This document shows positions 52,832 to 62,335 of a stretch of DNA of 64,000 nucleotides, in pieces (positions within the stretch are counted from its first letter, which is position 1; every line of letters starts with the position of its first letter). The notes under the pieces are model-generated. The model made no database searches, was not told the DNA's origin, and worked only from the letters and a program-made list of their open reading frames with translations. The position numbers and the translations under genes are program-made. This DNA comes from Lachnospiraceae bacterium (GTDB lineage Bacteria; Bacillota; Clostridia; Lachnospirales; Lachnospiraceae): positions 1,026,501 to 1,090,500 of the forward strand of contig AP025573.1 in NCBI GenBank assembly GCA_022845895.1, in the 5' to 3' direction.

Positions 52832-53992
52832 ATGGTGGGAGACGAAAGCGGCAGGAACAGACAGACCGTATGGAAGGACCAGAAGCAGATGCGCACCGGC
52901 TATACGACCGGTAGCTGCGCGGCAGCGGCGGCTAAGGCGGCTGTCTGCATGCTGCTGTCGCAAGAGCCGGTACATCATGTATCGCTGATGACGCCCAAGG
53001 GGATCAGGCTCTATCTGGACGTGGAAGATATCGAAATCGGCAGGGACTATGTCTGCTGCGGCGTGCGCAAGGACAGCGGGGATGACCCGGATGTGACGGA
53101 CGGCGTGCTCGTCTGTGCCAGAGTGTCCAGATGCAGAGGGGATGCAATCAGCCTGGACGGCGGGAACGGGGTCGGCAGGGTTACAAAGAACGGGCTGGAA
53201 CAGCCCGTAGGCACGGCTGCTATCAACAAGGTGCCGCGCCGTATGATCATAGAGGCGGTGGAAGAGCAGAGAGGAAAGTTCGGCTGCACGGACGGCATCG
53301 CCGTCGTCATCTCTGTGCCGGACGGGGAGGAACTGGCCCAAAAGACGTTCAATCCCCGCCTTGGTATCAAGGGAGGCATCTCCGTACTCGGGACAAGCGG
53401 CATCGTAGAGCCGATGAGCGAGAAAGCGCTTACCGATACGATATACCTGGAGATGAAGGTACTGAAGGAAAGCGGGCATGAGTGGTGCTATGTCGTCCCC
53501 GGCAACTATGGCAGCGACTTTCTGACAGGGACGCTCGGCTATGACGGCAGCCTTGCGGTGAAGTGCAGCAATTACATCGGGGAGACAATTGACGATGCGG
53601 TACGTATCGGCATGAAAGGGATACTGCTCGTCGGGCATATCGGTAAGCTCGTCAAGCTGGCGGCCGGGGTGATGAATACCCATTCAAGGCAGGCAGACTG
53701 CCGGATGGAAGTCTTTGCCGCCCACGCTGCCCTTGCCGGGGCAGACCGGGATACGGTACGGAAGCTGATGGAATGCGTGACCACTGCCGAGGCAGTGGAT
53801 ATCCTGAAGGGGAGAGGACTGCTCTGTCCCGTCATGCAGACCGTCATGGACCGGATTGACTATCATATCCGGCAGCGTGCGGGGAAGAAGCTGGCCGTCG
53901 GTGCCGTCGTCTTTTCTATGGAAGAAGGGATACTCGGAAACACACCGTGTGCGGCAAAGGTACTGGATCAGATACGGGAGGGGATTAGGTAG
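52832..53992 (+). CDS. cbiD: Cobalt-precorrin-5B (C1)-methyltransferase
   Basis: 386 residues. RTGYTTGSCAAAAAKAA is the family start, followed by GAGVGR-like DGGNGVGRVTKNGLEQPVG and LVGHIGKLVKLAAGVMNTHS. It methylates C1 in the anaerobic route. The start at 52832 follows GGAGG; an upstream GTG is closer to the site and less likely. Confidence 0.95.
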   Translation: MVGDESGRNRQTVWKDQKQMRTGYTTGSCAAAAAKAAVCMLLSQEPVHHVSLMTPKGIRLYLDVEDIEIGRDYVCCGVRKDSGDDPDVTDGVLVCARVSRCRGDAISLDGGNGVGRVTKNGLEQPVGTAAINKVPRRMIIEAVEEQRGKFGCTDGIAVVISVPDGEELAQKTFNPRLGIKGGISVLGTSGIVEPMSEKALTDTIYLEMKVLKESGHEWCYVVPGNYGSDFLTGTLGYDGSLAVKCSNYIGETIDDAVRIGMKGILLVGHIGKLVKLAAGVMNTHSRQADCRMEVFAAHAALAGADRDTVRKLMECVTTAEAVDILKGRGLLCPVMQTVMDRIDYHIRQRAGKKLAVGAVVFSMEEGILGNTPCAAKVLDQIREGIR

Positions 53993-54733
53993 ATGGAAGG
54001 AACATTTTATGGAGTGGGAGTCGGGCCGGGAGACCCGGAGCTTATGACGTTGAAGGCAGTCAGAATCATACAGGAATGTGACGTAGTGGCGCTGGCGGTC
54101 TCAGACAAGGCGTTCCAGGAGCCGGTGTATGACAGAGAAGGGGCTTCGCAGGAGCTCTGCGGATATCTGCAAAGATGCGTGGCGTATCAAATCGTGCTCC
54201 CTGTCATACCGGAATTGGCAGGAAAAAAGAAGCTATTCCTCCCTATGCCCATGATTAAGGAAAAAGAAAAGCTCAGGCAGATTCACGATGCGTGTGCCGA
54301 GGCGGCAGAGCAGATAATACAGCAGGGAATAAATATTGCTTTCATAACGCTTGGAGATCCTGCCATATACTCTACATGCCTGTATGTGCACAAGAGGCTG
54401 GCGGCAAAAGGGATAAGGACATGCCTCATTCCCGGCATACCTTCCTTTTGCGCCGCCGCAGCCAGGATGAACGTGGGTCTTGTGGAGAACCGGGAAGAGC
54501 TTCATATCATACCGGCCTCTTATGGCGTGGAAGAGAGCCTGGACCTTAACGGGACGAAGGTGCTTATGAAAGCGGGAGCGAAGATGCCCGACGTGAAGAA
54601 GGCCGTGGCAGCAAGGAAGATGGAGATACACATGGTGGAGAACTGCGGAATGCCGGGTGAGCGAATATACGAAAGAGCCGAGGACATACCGGATGACGCA
54701 GGATACTATTCATTGATGATTATTAAGGAGTGA
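53993..54733 (+). CDS. cbiL: Cobalt-factor II C20-methyltransferase
   Basis: 246 residues of the SAM-dependent tetrapyrrole methylase fold. YGVGVGPGDPELMTLKAV at the start and ITLGDPAIYSTCLYV mark the C20 enzyme. It starts directly at the cbiD stop and its own stop overlaps the following gene's ribosome site. Confidence 0.94.
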   Translation: MEGTFYGVGVGPGDPELMTLKAVRIIQECDVVALAVSDKAFQEPVYDREGASQELCGYLQRCVAYQIVLPVIPELAGKKKLFLPMPMIKEKEKLRQIHDACAEAAEQIIQQGINIAFITLGDPAIYSTCLYVHKRLAAKGIRTCLIPGIPSFCAAAARMNVGLVENREELHIIPASYGVEESLDLNGTKVLMKAGAKMPDVKKAVAARKMEIHMVENCGMPGERIYERAEDIPDDAGYYSLMIIKE

Positions 54734-54738
54734 GGAAG

Positions 54739-55512
54739 ATGGTTGTATTTGTTGGAGCAGGACCGGGAGCGGAAGATCTCATAACGGTCAGAGGGCAGAT
54801 GCTTCTTCAGGAAGCTGACATAATCGTATATGCGGGTTCTCTCGTGAACCCTGCGCTTCTGGATGTAAGAAAGGATTCATGCGACGTATACAACAGTGCA
54901 TGCATGACGCTGGAGGAGGTGCTTGCGGTCCTCATACAGGGGGCGCGTACAGGAAAGAACGTGGTACGTCTGCACACGGGAGACCCCTGCCTGTACGGCG
55001 CGGTGAAGGAACAGATGGATGCCCTGGCAGAAGAAGGGATACCGTACGAAGTGTGTCCGGGCGTAAGTTCATTCTGCGGTGCGGCTTCGGCCCTGGAGGC
55101 AGAATATACGCTGCCCGGCGTCTCCCAGTCTGTCGTCATCACAAGGATGGCGGGCAGGACGCCGGTGCCGGAGTCGGAATCGATACGCAGCTTTGCTGCC
55201 CACAAGGCTACGATGGTCATCTTCTTGAGCACGGGGATGCTGCCCCAGCTTCAGGAGGAGCTGCTGGCAGGCGGCTATGAGAAGGATACCCCGGCAGCCA
55301 TCGTCTATAAGGCCACATGGCCTGACGAGAAGGTGTGCCGCTGTACGGTGGAGACGCTTTCTAAGACGGCAGAACGGGAAGGGATCACGAGGACTGCTCT
55401 CATCGTCGTAGGAAACGTGCTGGATGGAAGGTACGAGCGGTCCGAATTATATAACCCGGCCTTCTCCACCGGATTCCGCAATGCTTCAGAAGGGGGTCGG
55501 GGCCATGAATAG
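54739..55512 (+). CDS. cbiF: Cobalt-precorrin-4 C11-methyltransferase
   Basis: 257 residues. FVGAGPGAEDLITVRGQMLL, the VRLHTGDPCLYGAVKEQMDAL segment in pieces and VCPGVSSFCGAASALEAEYT fit CbiF/CobM. The ATG at 54739 is preceded by AAGGAG; a GTG at 54730 is possible. It overlaps cbiH by eight bases. Confidence 0.93.
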   Translation: MVVFVGAGPGAEDLITVRGQMLLQEADIIVYAGSLVNPALLDVRKDSCDVYNSACMTLEEVLAVLIQGARTGKNVVRLHTGDPCLYGAVKEQMDALAEEGIPYEVCPGVSSFCGAASALEAEYTLPGVSQSVVITRMAGRTPVPESESIRSFAAHKATMVIFLSTGMLPQLQEELLAGGYEKDTPAAIVYKATWPDEKVCRCTVETLSKTAEREGITRTALIVVGNVLDGRYERSELYNPAFSTGFRNASEGGRGHE

Positions 55513-56236
55513 CGTATATGTAGTCGGCATAGGTCCGGGGAGCAGAGACCAGATGACACGGGAGGCGGAGGCAGCGCTTGAGCGATGCAGCGTTATCGCG
55601 GGATACACGGTGTATATTGAGCTGATAAAAGACCGATATGCGGATAAGATATTTCTCACCACTCCTATGACACAAGAAGCGAAGCGGTGCCGGATGGCAT
55701 TTGAGGAGGCGCAAAAAGGCAGGGACGTGTGCCTCGTGTGCAGCGGCGATGCAGGCGTGTACGGGATGGCCGGCCTCATGTATGAGATCAAGGAGGCGTA
55801 TCCGGATGTGGATATCAAAGTGGTGCCCGGCATCACGGCTGCCACAGGGGGGGCGGCTGTGCTTGGGGCGCCGCTCATGCATGACTTTGCGGTCATCAGC
55901 TTAAGCGACCTGCTTACACCGTGGGAGAAGATAGAGGCAAGGCTTAGGGCCGCCGCCGCGGCAGACTTTGTCATCTGCCTGTACAACCCGTCCAGCAGGA
56001 AGCGCAAAGGCTATCTGGAGAAGGCATGTGGACTGCTGCTGGAATACAAAAGGAAAGATACTGTCTGTGGAATTGTGCGTAATATCGGGAGGGAGGGAGA
56101 GTCCTGTCAGGTGCTGTCCCTGGAAGAGCTGAGACAGACCGAGGCAGATATGTTCACCACCGTATACATCGGCAATGCACAGACAAAACAGATAGAGGGC
56201 AGCATGGTGACGCCAAGAGGGTATCGTAATGTATGA
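55505..56236 (+). CDS. cbiH: Cobalt-precorrin-3B C17-methyltransferase
   Basis: 243 residues. VYVVGIGPGSRDQMTREAEA, VCSGDAGVYGMAGLMYE and DFVICLYNPSSRKRKGYL mark CbiH/CobJ, which contracts the ring as it methylates C17. Start and stop overlap both neighbours, pointing to tight translational coupling. Confidence 0.94.
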   Translation: MNSVYVVGIGPGSRDQMTREAEAALERCSVIAGYTVYIELIKDRYADKIFLTTPMTQEAKRCRMAFEEAQKGRDVCLVCSGDAGVYGMAGLMYEIKEAYPDVDIKVVPGITAATGGAAVLGAPLMHDFAVISLSDLLTPWEKIEARLRAAAAADFVICLYNPSSRKRKGYLEKACGLLLEYKRKDTVCGIVRNIGREGESCQVLSLEELRQTEADMFTTVYIGNAQTKQIEGSMVTPRGYRNV

Positions 56237-57449
56237 GGAAAAGAGACGGAGAATCAGCCTGACAGGCATCGGTATGGGAGCCGGAACATCCCTGACCGAA
56301 GAGGCTATAGAGGCGCTTAAGAGCTGCGACTGTATCATCGGGGCAGCCCGTATGACCGAAAGCCTTGCCCGCTTCGGAAAGCCTATATATGATGCTTATA
56401 AGGCAGAAGATATCCAAGCGATTGTCAGAGAGCATGAGGGATATGGTCATATCGTGGTTGCGCTGTCGGGAGACTGTGGATTCTACAGCGGGGCAAAAGC
56501 GCTCGCCGGGGAACTAAAGGAATATAAGGTAGAACTCATACCGGGGATATCATCGGTTGCTTTCCTTGCCTCCAGGCTCCATGTAAGCTGGGAGGACGCG
56601 GCGCTTAAGAGCATCCACGGGCGGCGGCAGAACTATATCTATGCGATAGCCCACAACGAAAAGACATTCCTGCTTCTGGGCGGGGAGGCATGTGCATGGG
56701 AGCTGTGTGAAAAGATAAGGTACTTTGGCCTTGCACATGTGGAATTCCATATCGGACGGCGGCTCTCCTACGAAGATGAGATCATCCTGCACAGACGTGG
56801 AAGTGAACTCATGCCGGAGGATTGTGCAGGGCTTGACGTGGCATTTGTCCATAATCCTTCGCCCGATAGAAGGGTGGCTGCACACATAGAGGACGAGGCG
56901 TTCATCCGGGACAGCGTACCGATGACGAAAGCGGAAATCCGTGCGGTGAGTCTGGCGAAGCTTAATCTAACACGGGATGCGGTGCTGTATGACATCGGGG
57001 CCGGAACAGGTTCCGTATCCGTGGAGGCGGCTCTTCGGTCCGGAGAGATAAAGGTGTATGCAGTCGAAAAGAATCCGGAAGCCGTACGGCTTCTGGAAGA
57101 GAATAGAAAGCAGTTTGGCTGTGATAATATCAAGGTAGTGGAAGGCACCGCACCCGGCGGCTTACAGGCACTGGAACCTCCCACGCACGTGTTTGTCGGG
57201 GGAAGCGCGGGGCATCTGCCGGAGATTCTCAAAGCGGTGAAGGAGAAGAATCCGGACGTACGTATTGTAATTAATGCGGCCTCTCTGGAGACGATTGGCG
57301 AAGTGATGGAGGCAGAACGGTCGGGGCTTCTGTTGTGCCCGGAGGTGGTGCAGATCGCGGCCTCCCGGTCGAGGCGGCTCGGGTCATACCATATGATGAC
57401 GGCGCTGAATCCGGTATATATCGTATCAGACGGAAAGGGGCGGAAGTGA
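56229..57449 (+). CDS. cbiET: Cobalt-precorrin-6B methylase/decarboxylase fusion
   Basis: 406 residues. The N-terminal CbiE half (about 1-200) has SLTGIGMGAGTSLTEEAIEA and SGDCGFYSG; the C-terminal CbiT half has VLYDIGAGTGSVSVEAAL, the SAM loop, and FVGGSAGHLPEIL. Together they methylate C5 and C15 and remove the acetate carboxyl. The genes are separate in some species; here they are fused, as in CobL. Confidence 0.94.
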   Translation: MYEEKRRRISLTGIGMGAGTSLTEEAIEALKSCDCIIGAARMTESLARFGKPIYDAYKAEDIQAIVREHEGYGHIVVALSGDCGFYSGAKALAGELKEYKVELIPGISSVAFLASRLHVSWEDAALKSIHGRRQNYIYAIAHNEKTFLLLGGEACAWELCEKIRYFGLAHVEFHIGRRLSYEDEIILHRRGSELMPEDCAGLDVAFVHNPSPDRRVAAHIEDEAFIRDSVPMTKAEIRAVSLAKLNLTRDAVLYDIGAGTGSVSVEAALRSGEIKVYAVEKNPEAVRLLEENRKQFGCDNIKVVEGTAPGGLQALEPPTHVFVGGSAGHLPEILKAVKEKNPDVRIVINAASLETIGEVMEAERSGLLLCPEVVQIAASRSRRLGSYHMMTALNPVYIVSDGKGRK

Positions 57450-58870
57450 TGGAAAGACCAGGATTCATGATAGCGGCCCTGGCAAGCGGAAGCGGAAAGA
57501 CGGTCATCTCGGCCGGCCTTATGTCCGCCCTTGCCGGGCGGGGGCTTAGGGTGGCCGCATGCAAGTGCGGGCCCGATTATATCGATCCGATGTTTCACCG
57601 GGAAGTGACCGGTATGGAGTCGGAGAATCTGGACCTGTTCTTCCTGGACAGGGATGTACTGAAGAAGCTGTTCCTGCGTCATGTCGGACAGGCAGACGTG
57701 GCGGTGATCGAGGGCGTTATGGGATACTATGACGGCATGGCCCTTGACAGTGACAGGGCCAGTTCTTATGCTGTGGCCCATGCCCTTGACGTTCCGGTCA
57801 TTCTGACGGTTCCTTGCAAAGGGATGGCCCTGTCCGCCATCTCCGTGATACTTGGGGCACTTACCTTCCGTAAAGAGAGCAATATCCGCGGCGTACTGCT
57901 TAACCGCGTATCAAAGACGCTGTATCCGCAGATGAAGCAGATGATAGAACATGAATTATCTGAAAGAGGGTATTCCATACCTGTCGTCGGATACGTGCCG
58001 GAAGACGACGTGTTCCGGCTGAAGAGCCGTCATCTGGGGCTCGTCCTGCCCCGGGAGGTTCCGCTTATCCGCCGGCAGTTCGAGGAGGCGGGTAAGATGC
58101 TGGAAGAGACGGCAGATCTGGATCTGCTGCTGGAGATCGGCAGGCATATGGGAAGGACCGGCAGCAGGGGCAAGATGGGGGACGCAGGCGCAGGTAGCCA
58201 GACGGATGCAGAAGGCCGGCAAGGGTCAGGAGGCCGGACGGTAAGAATCGCGCTGGCAAGGGATGAGGCATTCTGCTTCTATTATAAAGATAATCTGGAA
58301 CTGCTGGAAGATTCAGGCTGCGAGCTCGTACCATTCAGCCCCCTGCATGACGAGAAGCTGCCGGAGGGAATCTCGGGCCTCATCCTGGGAGGGGGGTATC
58401 CGGAGCTGTACGCCGGTGGACTCTCGCAGAATGAGTCCATGCGCCGGGATATACGGCACATGGTAAAGGAGGGGCTTCCGTGCCTGGCAGAGTGCGGCGG
58501 CTTTATGTACCTCCATAAGGAGATGGAAGGGGCAGATGGCAAGCGCTACCCGATGGCGGATGTGATACATGGGAAGGTATCCCGGACACCCCGGCTCGTA
58601 CGGTTCGGCTACATAGAGCTGATTGCCCGGGGAGAGGGAAAGCTCCTCACAGAAGGAGAGACCATCCGGGGACATGAATTTCATTACTTTGACAGTACGG
58701 ATAACGGAACCGGCTGTACGGCGGTGAAGCCCGGCAGGCAGCGTTCATGGGAATGTATGCATACCGAGGGGAGCCTGTTCGCAGGGTTTCCCCACATACA
58801 TTACTATTCCAACCCGTCATTTGCACACAGGTTCGTATGTTGCTGCACAGAGTGGACACGAAAGGGATGA
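57449..58870 (+). CDS. cbiA: Cobyrinate a,c-diamide synthase
   Basis: 474 residues. P-loop ALASGSGKTVISAGLM, VIEGVMGYYDG and the class I glutaminase part with GLILGGGYPELYAG and LAECGGFMYL (nucleophile Cys). It amidates the a and c side chains with glutamine and ATP. Its ATG overlaps the preceding stop (TGATG). Confidence 0.95.
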   Translation: MERPGFMIAALASGSGKTVISAGLMSALAGRGLRVAACKCGPDYIDPMFHREVTGMESENLDLFFLDRDVLKKLFLRHVGQADVAVIEGVMGYYDGMALDSDRASSYAVAHALDVPVILTVPCKGMALSAISVILGALTFRKESNIRGVLLNRVSKTLYPQMKQMIEHELSERGYSIPVVGYVPEDDVFRLKSRHLGLVLPREVPLIRRQFEEAGKMLEETADLDLLLEIGRHMGRTGSRGKMGDAGAGSQTDAEGRQGSGGRTVRIALARDEAFCFYYKDNLELLEDSGCELVPFSPLHDEKLPEGISGLILGGGYPELYAGGLSQNESMRRDIRHMVKEGLPCLAECGGFMYLHKEMEGADGKRYPMADVIHGKVSRTPRLVRFGYIELIARGEGKLLTEGETIRGHEFHYFDSTDNGTGCTAVKPGRQRSWECMHTEGSLFAGFPHIHYYSNPSFAHRFVCCCTEWTRKG

Positions 58871-58874
58871 TGAT

Positions 58875-59972
58875 ATGGAACAGACAGTAGGCATGCCCGG
58901 TGCGGTGATGCCGGAGACACCGGAAATGCTCCGGGAGATGATTGTGCCGGCGGACCGGGTAAGCATGGAGATGGCCAGGAAGCGGTGGAATACAGTGGCG
59001 AAGCCGCTGTTCAGCCTTGGCAAGCTGGAAGATGCCGTGATAAGGATAGCCGGCATGAAGCGTGACACCAGATTCACGCTGAAGAAAAAAGGGCTGATAA
59101 TCATGTGCGCCGACAACGGAGTGGTGGAAGAGGGCGTGACACAGACCGGACAGGAAGTGACGGCGGTGGTGGCGGATAACTTTACGAAGAAGGCGGCCAG
59201 CGTGGCTATCATGAGCGAAGTGGCGGGGGTTGACCTGTTCCCGGTCGATATCGGAATGGCGGTTGACGTGCCTTCCGTTACAAGGCCGGAAGATAAGGTG
59301 GCATACGGGACGAAAAATATGCGGAAAGAACCGGCCATGACACGGGACCAGGCCTGGCAGGCCGTATTGACAGGGATACGTATGGTATCCCGGCTGAAAG
59401 CGGAAGGATATGACATTGCCGCCACCGGAGAGATGGGTATCGGCAATACGACGACGAGCAGCGCCGTAGCATCCGTGCTGTTGGAGAAACCGGTGGAAGA
59501 TGTGACCGGGAAGGGAGCCGGGTTAAGCAGTGAAGGGCTGGAGCAAAAGATAGCAGTAATCAGGCAGGCAGTCCGTCTGCACCACCCGGATAAGGATGAC
59601 GTGCTGGACGTGCTGTCAAAAGTAGGTGGGCTGGATATCGCGGGCCTGACGGGCGTGTACCTCGGCGGCGCGCTGATGCACATGCCGGTTGTGGTGGACG
59701 GGTTCATATCTGCCGTCGCGGCGCTCTGCGCGGTGCGCCTCGTACCCGACGCAAGGGATTATATGCTGCCCTCCCACGTATCAAGAGAGCCGGCAGGGCA
59801 GATGCTGCTGGATGCCCTTGGCATGTCGCCGTATCTGACGTGCGACATGAACCTCGGGGAAGGGAGCGGGGCAGTGGCGGTGCTTCCACTGCTCGATATG
59901 GGGCTGCAGGTATACAGCCGGATGAGCACCTTCGACGAAATCAATGTAGAACAATACGAGATGTTGAGATAA
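58875..59972 (+). CDS. cobT: Nicotinate-nucleotide:dimethylbenzimidazole phosphoribosyltransferase
   Basis: 365 residues. IMCADNGVVEEGVTQTGQEV, ATGEMGIGNTTTSSAV and the catalytic GEGSGAVAVLPLLD end are diagnostic. It makes alpha-ribazole phosphate or another lower-ligand nucleotide. It starts four bases after cbiA. Which base it activates in this organism is unknown. Confidence 0.96.
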   Translation: MEQTVGMPGAVMPETPEMLREMIVPADRVSMEMARKRWNTVAKPLFSLGKLEDAVIRIAGMKRDTRFTLKKKGLIIMCADNGVVEEGVTQTGQEVTAVVADNFTKKAASVAIMSEVAGVDLFPVDIGMAVDVPSVTRPEDKVAYGTKNMRKEPAMTRDQAWQAVLTGIRMVSRLKAEGYDIAATGEMGIGNTTTSSAVASVLLEKPVEDVTGKGAGLSSEGLEQKIAVIRQAVRLHHPDKDDVLDVLSKVGGLDIAGLTGVYLGGALMHMPVVVDGFISAVAALCAVRLVPDARDYMLPSHVSREPAGQMLLDALGMSPYLTCDMNLGEGSGAVAVLPLLDMGLQVYSRMSTFDEINVEQYEMLR

Positions 59973-59982
59973 GGGAACCGAT

Positions 59983-60744
59983 ATGTATCTATATGAATCA
60001 TTCATCATTGCATTATCCATGTATTCGAAGATTCCCGTTCCACGGGTGGAGTGGAATGAGAAAAATATGAAGTATGCTATCTGCTTTTTCCCTGTAGTCG
60101 GGGTTGTGACGGGGATTCTTGTGATGGGCATCGGGAGGCTTCTGCTGCAGGCAGGCGCAGGTTCCCTTCTGTTTGCAGCTGTCATGACGCTGCTTCCTGT
60201 CCTCGTGACAGGCGGCATCCACATGGACGGCTTTATGGACACGCTGGATGCGCTTGGCTCTTATGGCGGCAGGGAGAAGAAGCTGGAGATTCTGAAGGAT
60301 CCGCACGCCGGCGCGTTTGCCGTCCTTGGCCTGGGCTGCTATCTGCTGTGGAGCGTGGCGGTCTGGAGCGAAGCGGACGCAGACATGCTTCCCGTCATCG
60401 GCTGTAGCTATGTGATTTCCAGAGCGTTCAGCGGCTTCTCCGTCGTCACCTTCCAGGCGGCCAGAGATACCGGACTTGCCAGGACGTTTCAGGACGGGGC
60501 GGTCAGGAAGACCGTCGGCATCGTGATGCTGATCGTGCTCCTATCGTCTGTCGTCCTTTCGCTTCGACTGGACGTCAGGATGGGGGCCGCGTCGGCAGCG
60601 GCGGGCCTATTGAGCTTCTGCTGCTACAAAGCGGTATGCTACAGGCAGTTTGGAGGCATGACGGGAGACCTGGCCGGATATTTCCTTCAGATCTGTGAAC
60701 TGGCTATGCTCACCGGCATCGTACTGGCAGGGAGGCTGTTATGA
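59983..60744 (+). CDS. cobS: Adenosylcobinamide-GDP ribazoletransferase
   Basis: 253 residues, integral membrane with about six spans. IALSMYSKIPVPRVEWNEKN at the start and GGIHMDGFMDTLDALGSYG, DPHAGAFAVLGLG hold the Asp/His cluster of CobS. It joins the lower ligand nucleotide to the corrin ring. Overlaps the next gene by four bases (ATGA). Confidence 0.94.
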   Translation: MYLYESFIIALSMYSKIPVPRVEWNEKNMKYAICFFPVVGVVTGILVMGIGRLLLQAGAGSLLFAAVMTLLPVLVTGGIHMDGFMDTLDALGSYGGREKKLEILKDPHAGAFAVLGLGCYLLWSVAVWSEADADMLPVIGCSYVISRAFSGFSVVTFQAARDTGLARTFQDGAVRKTVGIVMLIVLLSSVVLSLRLDVRMGAASAAAGLLSFCCYKAVCYRQFGGMTGDLAGYFLQICELAMLTGIVLAGRLL

Positions 60745-61346
60745 AAGTGATATTGATCCGCCACTTTGAGACGCCGGGCAACAGGGAGAGGCGTTACATA
60801 GGGCGCACAGACGAGGCGCTTGAAGAAGCAGGGCTGATAATGCGTGTCGATGAGGTGCGCAGCCGTCTGGAAATAATAGACCCTGTGGAAGAGGTAGCCG
60901 CAAGCCCTATGAAGCGGTGCGTTCAGACAGCGGCGCTGCTCTTTCCGGACAAGAAGCCGCTGCTGCTCGATGAGCTGAAGGAATGTGATTTCGGGTTGTT
61001 TGAAGGCCGCAATTATGAGGAGCTGAAAGAGTTGCCTGCATACCGTAACTGGCTTGGTTCCCGGGGAACGCTTCCCTTTCCCGGCGGTGAGGGGCGTGCG
61101 GCATTCCAGTCCCGCTGCGTCCGCGGATTTGATATGGCGGCAGATGCTTTTATCAGAGATAAGTGCGGCTGTGCCGCCATCGTCGCCCACGGCGGCACGG
61201 TCATGTCCGTCCTGTCTTGTTATGCCCCCGGACAGAGTGAATTTTATGACTGGCAGCCCGGCAATGGCAGCGGCTATGTCGTTACTTTGGATGCAGAGGA
61301 ATGGAAAAAAGGCAAGAAAGGATTCACGGAGATAGAAGTGTTATGA
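60741..61346 (+). CDS. cobC: Alpha-ribazole phosphatase-like histidine phosphatase
   Basis: 201 residues. ILIRHFETPGNRERRYIGRTD holds the phosphohistidine RH motif and IVAHGGTVMSVL the second catalytic His. Histidine phosphatases at this place remove the phosphate from alpha-ribazole-5'-P or adenosylcobalamin-5'-P. The family includes other phosphatases; the assignment rests on context. Overlaps cbiB. Confidence 0.85.
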   Translation: MKVILIRHFETPGNRERRYIGRTDEALEEAGLIMRVDEVRSRLEIIDPVEEVAASPMKRCVQTAALLFPDKKPLLLDELKECDFGLFEGRNYEELKELPAYRNWLGSRGTLPFPGGEGRAAFQSRCVRGFDMAADAFIRDKCGCAAIVAHGGTVMSVLSCYAPGQSEFYDWQPGNGSGYVVTLDAEEWKKGKKGFTEIEVL

Positions 61347-62308
61347 TTGCATGGATGGCCTGTATGACAGGATTTATACTTGACTTGATATTCGGGGACC
61401 CGGTATGGCTGTACCATCCGGTCAGGCTCATCGGCCGGCTCATTACCCGTCTGGAACAGCTGGCCAGAAAGGTATGCCGTGACAGGGACCGCTGGCTCCT
61501 GACTGCCGGCGTACTGATGTGGGTGGCTGTGTGCGCGGTATCGGCAGCAATTCCGTGGGTGCTGCTGTACGGGGCGCAAAGCGTTCATCCCGCGGTCTGT
61601 TATATGGTGGAGAGCTTCTGGTGCTACCAGCTTCTTGCCGCCAGGTCGCTTGGCCGGGAGAGCAGGAAGGTATACAGGGAGCTGACGGAAGAAAGCCTGC
61701 CCGGGGCAAGGAAGGCTGTCTCGATGATAGTGGGAAGGGATACGGCAGCACTTGATGAAGCCGGAGTCATAAAAGCCGCGGTCGAGACCGTGGCGGAGAA
61801 CACGTCAGACGGGGTGACAGCCCCGCTGTTCTACATGATGCTCGGAGGCGCTCCCCTTGGCTTTTTCTATAAAGCGGTCAACACGATGGATTCCATGATC
61901 GGATATAAGGATGAGAGATATCTCTGCCTGGGCAGATGTGCCGCCAAGATGGATGATGTGCTGAACTATATCCCGGCACGTCTGTCGGCACTTTTGATGA
62001 CAGCGGCGGCGTTCCTGCTTGGTATGGACGGACGCGGAGCATGGAAGATATACCGCCGGGACAGAAGAAAGCATGCGAGCCCGAACGCGGCGCAGACAGA
62101 AGCGGTGTGTGCAGGGGCGCTGCAGATACGTCTTGCGGGGGACGCGTGGTACTTTGGCAGACGGTATGCGAAGGAATACATCGGTGATGACATAAGGCCG
62201 GTGGAAGCGGAGGACATCGTAAGGGCCGGTAAGCTTATGTATGGTACGGCCTTGCTTGCGCTTCTGCTGTTCAGTGCATGGAAAGCGATAGCCATATGGA
62301 TGCTGTGA
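61343..62308 (+). CDS. cbiB: Adenosylcobinamide-phosphate synthase
   Basis: 321 residues, membrane protein with four or five spans. FILDLIFGDPVWLYHPVRLIG is the family start, with AAVETVAENTSDGVTAPLFY and NTMDSMIGYKDERY in the core. It couples aminopropanol phosphate to cobyric acid. The start at 61343 overlaps the previous stop (ATGA). Confidence 0.95.
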   Translation: MIAWMACMTGFILDLIFGDPVWLYHPVRLIGRLITRLEQLARKVCRDRDRWLLTAGVLMWVAVCAVSAAIPWVLLYGAQSVHPAVCYMVESFWCYQLLAARSLGRESRKVYRELTEESLPGARKAVSMIVGRDTAALDEAGVIKAAVETVAENTSDGVTAPLFYMMLGGAPLGFFYKAVNTMDSMIGYKDERYLCLGRCAAKMDDVLNYIPARLSALLMTAAAFLLGMDGRGAWKIYRRDRRKHASPNAAQTEAVCAGALQIRLAGDAWYFGRRYAKEYIGDDIRPVEAEDIVRAGKLMYGTALLALLLFSAWKAIAIWML

Positions 62309-62335
62309 CGTGGCAGATGGCAGGAGGAGGACAGG